Below, in pieces: positions 14,544 through 17,040 of a stretch of 17,040 bases of DNA; position 1 is the first letter of the stretch; every line of letters starts with the position of its first letter. The notes below the pieces were generated by a model, which had not been told where the DNA came from, searched no databases, and saw only the letters and a list, made by a program, of their open reading frames with translations. This DNA is from UBA5972 sp964600965 (lineage in GTDB: Bacteria > Pseudomonadota > Alphaproteobacteria > Rhodobacterales > Rhodobacteraceae): assembly GCA_964600965.1 (NCBI GenBank), contig CAZRLO010000058.1:1-17040 (forward strand), read 5' to 3'. The translations under genes were made by a program, and so were the position numbers.

Positions 14544-15572
14544 ATGAAGCAGCAGATTTTTCGGCAATGTCAGGGTCTGTTCCCCGACTGGGCCAGGCTT
14601 TCTATCGATGATTTCGAGATGGACGATCCCAAGGGGTTCTCGTCTTTCACGATGGGCATTCGATCACGGCAAACGGTGCAACCGATTGAACCGACAGCGG
14701 TTCTTTATCGTCGGCTGGAAGGCAAGGATAACGCCATTCTGGATTTTGAGACCGAAAAGTCGGTCTTTCTGACGCTGGGCCAAAACGGGATCGCCGCCCA
14801 TTGCCATTATTACGACGACACCTGCCGGATCGAGGAATTCTATCCCGGGCGCACGCTTGTGGCTGATGATTTGTTTCAGCCCGAGAACCTGCGCGGGATC
14901 GCGGATGCGCTGTTCAGGCTGCATCGTTTGACGCCACCGAACCTGCCGCAAGGAGTGTTTTTCGAGATGCTGCACGCGCAATGGGGCGAACTGGCGCGGC
15001 ATATTCTCGTTGACCGCATCGACGCGTTTCCAACCGACGAACAGCATATGTGCGAGGAATTGCGCGAAATCTACAGCCCGGCAACACTGGCCAAGGTGAA
15101 ACGCTGCCTGCCCGATGGCGCGCTGACCTTCTGTCACAACGACACCTATCACGGCAATATCATGAAGCTGGACACCGGCCAAATCAAACTGCTGGATTTC
15201 GAGTTTTCCTGTCTCAACCACAAGGCCTACGATTTTTCGAACCTGTTCGCCGAAACCGTCATGCGCCACCAGCAGCCGGACGCGCCCTTTTTCCGCATTG
15301 CGGCGCCGGAATATGGCGATCGCGAACTGGCGACGCTGCTCAATTTCTATCTCGACAATGCAGAATTTGATACCAACCAAGCCCGCGAGAACGAATTTCA
15401 GAAACTGCTGGGCGACACCAAAAACCTGCTGCCCATGTCAGATTTCAAATACGCCATGGCCGCGCTGCCCCTGTCGGTCGAACCGATCCAGAAGATCCGC
15501 TTCATCCCCTACGCACACCAGCGGTTCTTCAAATTCCTGGCGGCCTATGATCGGCGGTTTGGGGACAGTTGA
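14544..15572 (+). CDS. Choline/ethanolamine kinase-like phosphotransferase
   Basis: This 342-residue cytoplasmic protein has the aminoglycoside-phosphotransferase/choline-kinase fold. The Brenner motif FCHNDTYHGNIM (His198, Asp200, Asn205) supplies the catalytic base, and the metal-binding LLDFEFSCLNHKAYDFSNLF segment has Asp218 and the N-x-x-x-x-D arrangement diagnostic of the choline/ethanolamine kinase branch. The N-lobe has a VLYRRLEG strand and IEEFYPGRTL, matching the EEF/RxL blocks of eukaryotic choline kinases. Length is nearer to the eukaryotic enzymes than to short LicA-type proteins. It would phosphorylate choline, ethanolamine or a related alcohol; the substrate is inferred. The ATG at 14544 is preceded only by a distant AAGGGGC; an ATG at 14531 is out of frame. 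No lic or phosphatidylcholine genes lie adjacent. Confidence 0.85.
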   Translation: MKQQIFRQCQGLFPDWARLSIDDFEMDDPKGFSSFTMGIRSRQTVQPIEPTAVLYRRLEGKDNAILDFETEKSVFLTLGQNGIAAHCHYYDDTCRIEEFYPGRTLVADDLFQPENLRGIADALFRLHRLTPPNLPQGVFFEMLHAQWGELARHILVDRIDAFPTDEQHMCEELREIYSPATLAKVKRCLPDGALTFCHNDTYHGNIMKLDTGQIKLLDFEFSCLNHKAYDFSNLFAETVMRHQQPDAPFFRIAAPEYGDRELATLLNFYLDNAEFDTNQARENEFQKLLGDTKNLLPMSDFKYAMAALPLSVEPIQKIRFIPYAHQRFFKFLAAYDRRFGDS

Positions 15573-15908
15573 AATAAATTGGGGCGATCAAGGCGCGTAG
15601 AAAACTTGAATTCACGTGTTTCCGGCTGTGCGATCACACCTCAACCGTTACGAAAAAGCCATAGATGATAGCACCGGCCGAATAAACGAACCACATCACA
15701 TGGCGGGTGTCGGCGACCACGCTTAGCCCGCTTGATCCGTGACGTTTTCACCCGTGCCAGAAATCGTTTGACGCGGCGCGCTCGTTAAGGCGGGCGCCAG
15801 GTCATCATACGCCTCCATTTGTTAGAACACGCGTTTTGGGCCGAACCCACCTTACCTTCCAATCGTTTCCGGGCTTTTCCCGGTTGAAAGATCGGAGATT
15901 CTGAGTAA
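15573..15908. other. Intergenic region, possible small membrane peptide on the minus strand
   Basis: This 336-nt stretch has no convincing long gene. On the minus strand a short frame from GTG at 15720 to TGA at 15634-15636 would encode 28 residues ending MWFVYSAGAIIYGFFVTVEV, a plausible single transmembrane helix. It has no clear Shine-Dalgarno, so it may be chance or the tail of a decayed membrane protein. A GGAG at about 15895-15898 serves the gene starting at 15909. Confidence 0.4.
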
Positions 15909-16442
15909 ATGAAGGCCTGTTTCCGCCAAGAAGTCGCAACCTTGGCCAGATTGCGTAAAACGCTCTGGTTCTTCGCTCAATCAGCGCCCAAGCCTGGCCG
16001 CGGGTACAGACTGAACGCAGACCAAGGCAAGCGTCAGGTTGGGTTGCCACCGAAAGTGTTTCTTGAAAACATGGTTTGCAGCGGTAATTCACAGGCGTCG
16101 GTAGATTTGGCGGATGCGCTTTATGAAAAACTGATCATCGCACTCTCACCCAGAACGGGGATACGCCTGATAACCGAACAAGGCGAATTGGAGGAAGGGA
16201 GCTATATCATTTCCGGACGGGCCAGTGTCCAGGACGGACAGGCGAAAGTGTTTATCTCGCTTTCTGAAAGTGGGGAGGCAGGAAGTTTCTTTGCCGAGCA
16301 ATTCAAGGCCGACACTGCGGCGCTGGATCGGCTCTGCGAACAGATCGCCAGCAAAATTTCCAACATGCAGAAACCGATAAAGCAATATCGCAAGCAAAAG
16401 AGGCTTGCGAAAGAGGGCCAAACGTCTGCTGGTACAAAATGA
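15909..16442 (+). CDS. Probable truncated regulator: winged-helix end plus FlgO/TolB-N-like domain
   Basis: This 177-residue protein has no clear signal peptide. Its first 34 residues contain RLRKTLWFF...PKPGRGYRL, which resembles the last helix and C-terminal hairpin (GRGYRL) of an OmpR/ToxR-type winged-helix domain. The segment from about 46 to 155 (PPKVFLENM, VDLADALYEKLIIALS, SYIISGRASVQDGQAKVFISL, SFFAEQF, LDRLCEQIASKIS) follows the order of the domain after the winged helix in adenylate-cyclase-like/ToxR-like proteins (LPFxNMS, FADGLTEDLI, YVLEGSVRRxGDRVRV, HLWAERY). The N-terminal DNA-contacting helices are missing, as is any TPR tail. I infer a truncated or re-started remnant. The start ATG has GGAG about 11 nt upstream. 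A coupled small ORF overlaps by 4 nt. The C-terminus is lysine-rich. Confidence 0.6.
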   Translation: MKACFRQEVATLARLRKTLWFFAQSAPKPGRGYRLNADQGKRQVGLPPKVFLENMVCSGNSQASVDLADALYEKLIIALSPRTGIRLITEQGELEEGSYIISGRASVQDGQAKVFISLSESGEAGSFFAEQFKADTAALDRLCEQIASKISNMQKPIKQYRKQKRLAKEGQTSAGTK

Positions 16443-16624
16443 TCTATGCAACGGCAGTTTCCCAAAACCGCGACATTGTAAGTTCAAACGAATTCCGAGA
16501 ATTGCTTGCCAGTATTACACTAAAGTTTTCCCATTTTCGTCAGATGCCATTTACCAACATTTCCTGTGTGGAACTGCTTGAGAAGCGTCTGGCGAAGGCC
16601 GGTTTTGCTGGCTATTCAGGCTGA
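16439..16624 (+). CDS. Small hypothetical protein, coupled to the preceding gene
   Basis: This 61-codon frame starts at an ATG that overlaps the preceding stop (ATGA), the usual sign of translational coupling. The sequence (MIYATAVSQNRDIVSSNEF..., ending AKAGFAGYSG) matches nothing I know. It lies in the most AT-rich part of the window (22 of 60 bases G/C at 16501-16560). It may be a real small gene or a chance frame in decaying DNA. Confidence 0.3.
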   Translation: MIYATAVSQNRDIVSSNEFRELLASITLKFSHFRQMPFTNISCVELLEKRLAKAGFAGYSG

Positions 16625-16985
16625 AGTGTTTTGCATTTGATGTGAGGCATAACCGGCGCTCTTGAGGAGGTTCCCGTGGAATTTGCCCCCGGACCATGGC
16701 TTTGGATTGCCGTTGATACCCATCTGACAAAGACCGTGCGTGTCCGGCGGTTTGTTGATTTTTGAACGAAAAGCTGCTTGCCACGCAGATTTCCAAGCAA
16801 GGTATCGAACATTTACGGGCACAGGCAAGCCTCGGGTTTGGCAACCTCACTGTCCGGTGCGGCAAAGTCCGTTCTGCCGACCTTGGTGCCGCCTGTAGCG
16901 AATTCCGGCTTTCCGCCGCTTGGCAGGTCTGCGCAAGACCGTCCACAAATAACCCGCTGCAAACACTTGATCGATTTTGCCAGAT
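16625..16985. other. Gene-poor stretch downstream of tRNA-Leu
   Basis: This 361-nt region separates the small ORF from the tRNA 3' end. A plus-strand GAGGAGG at 16664-16670 precedes a GTG at 16676 with a 29-codon frame (MEFAPGPWLWIAVDTHLTK...), which is too short to support. Minus-strand frames of 70-154 codons also occur but are basic, low-complexity and match nothing I recognise. No clear terminator follows the tRNA, and I see no integrase or att repeat. Confidence 0.4.
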
Positions 16986-17040
16986 TGGTGCGGTCGAGAA
17001 GACTCGAACTTCCACGGGTGTTACCCCACAGCGACCTCAA
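16986..17040 (-). tRNA. tRNA-Leu (anticodon GAG), 3' part, cut by the window end
   Basis: Read on the minus strand, the sequence starts with the anticodon loop TTGAGGT (anticodon GAG), the 3' anticodon stem CGCTG, a long class II variable arm (GTGGGG-TAA-CACCC type), the T-arm GGAAG-TTCGAGT-CTTCT with the TTCGA loop, the acceptor strand CGACCGC, discriminator A and an encoded CCA at 16986-16988. GAG with a long variable arm identifies tRNA-Leu. The 5' half lies beyond 17040. Confidence 0.93.

Noticed and set aside
16676..16765. 29-codon frame after a strong GAGGAGG
   Set aside because: It is too short and has no recognisable sequence; kept only as a remark in the region entry.
16551..17015. 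Minus-strand frame of 154 codons
   Set aside because: It overlaps the tRNA-Leu 3' end and has a low-complexity, basic product without a domain.
1..17040. CRISPR arrays, insertion sequences, defence systems, phage genes
   Set aside because: No regularly spaced repeats, transposase, integrase, nuclease-defence or phage structural motifs were seen on either strand.

Overview
The window looks like chromosomal DNA from a marine alphaproteobacterium of the Rhodobacteraceae (roseobacter type). This rests on the high GC content in most coding regions, the tightly overlapping dac-tmk-holB-tatD-MBL run, a polyamine-type ABC operon with the roseobacter-style long first permease, and a family of small tyrosine phosphatases typical of that group. 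Genus and species cannot be told from the sequence.

Layout. (1) Positions 2-5098, plus strand: one compact unit of housekeeping genes with stop/start overlaps of 1-4 nt: a 5'-truncated D-Ala-D-Ala carboxypeptidase, thymidylate kinase (tmk), DNA polymerase III delta' (holB), a TatD-family nuclease, a PhnP-like metallo-beta-lactamase hydrolase and an AEC-family carrier. It ends in a perfect hairpin that contains the last stop codon. (2) Positions 5348-9858, minus strand: a complete ABC importer of the spermidine/putrescine class in the order ATPase, binding protein, permease 1, permease 2. A strong hairpin sits between the binding protein and permease 1, and the ATPase probably starts at a TTG set by a strong Shine-Dalgarno. 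(3) Positions 10143-11921, minus strand: a family-2-type glycosyltransferase and a small sulfotransferase-like protein, suggesting surface glycan or lipid modification. (4) Positions 11922-12543: a divergent intergenic region with a 26-nt near-perfect palindrome and a possible degraded coding fragment. (5) Positions 12544-15572, plus strand: a tyrosine phosphatase, a secreted SH3b plus beta/gamma-crystallin-like protein with an uncharacterised C-terminal domain, and a choline/ethanolamine-kinase-like phosphotransferase. (6) Positions 15573-17040: a gene-poor, more AT-rich tail with an apparently truncated regulator (winged-helix end plus FlgO/TolB-N-like domain), a small coupled ORF, and the 3' part of tRNA-Leu(GAG) on the minus strand at the window edge.

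How the genes fit together. Region 1 is core metabolism: dTTP supply, replication clamp loading, nucleic-acid and phosphoester hydrolysis, and peptidoglycan trimming. Region 2 imports a polyamine-like cation. Regions 3 and 5 are accessory and may concern the cell surface. Region 6 has the composition and tRNA-flanking position of an acquired, decaying segment. The best candidates for new biology are the three-domain secreted crystallin-like protein, the eukaryote-like choline kinase homologue and the palindrome upstream of the phosphatase. I did not find a clearly new multi-gene system.
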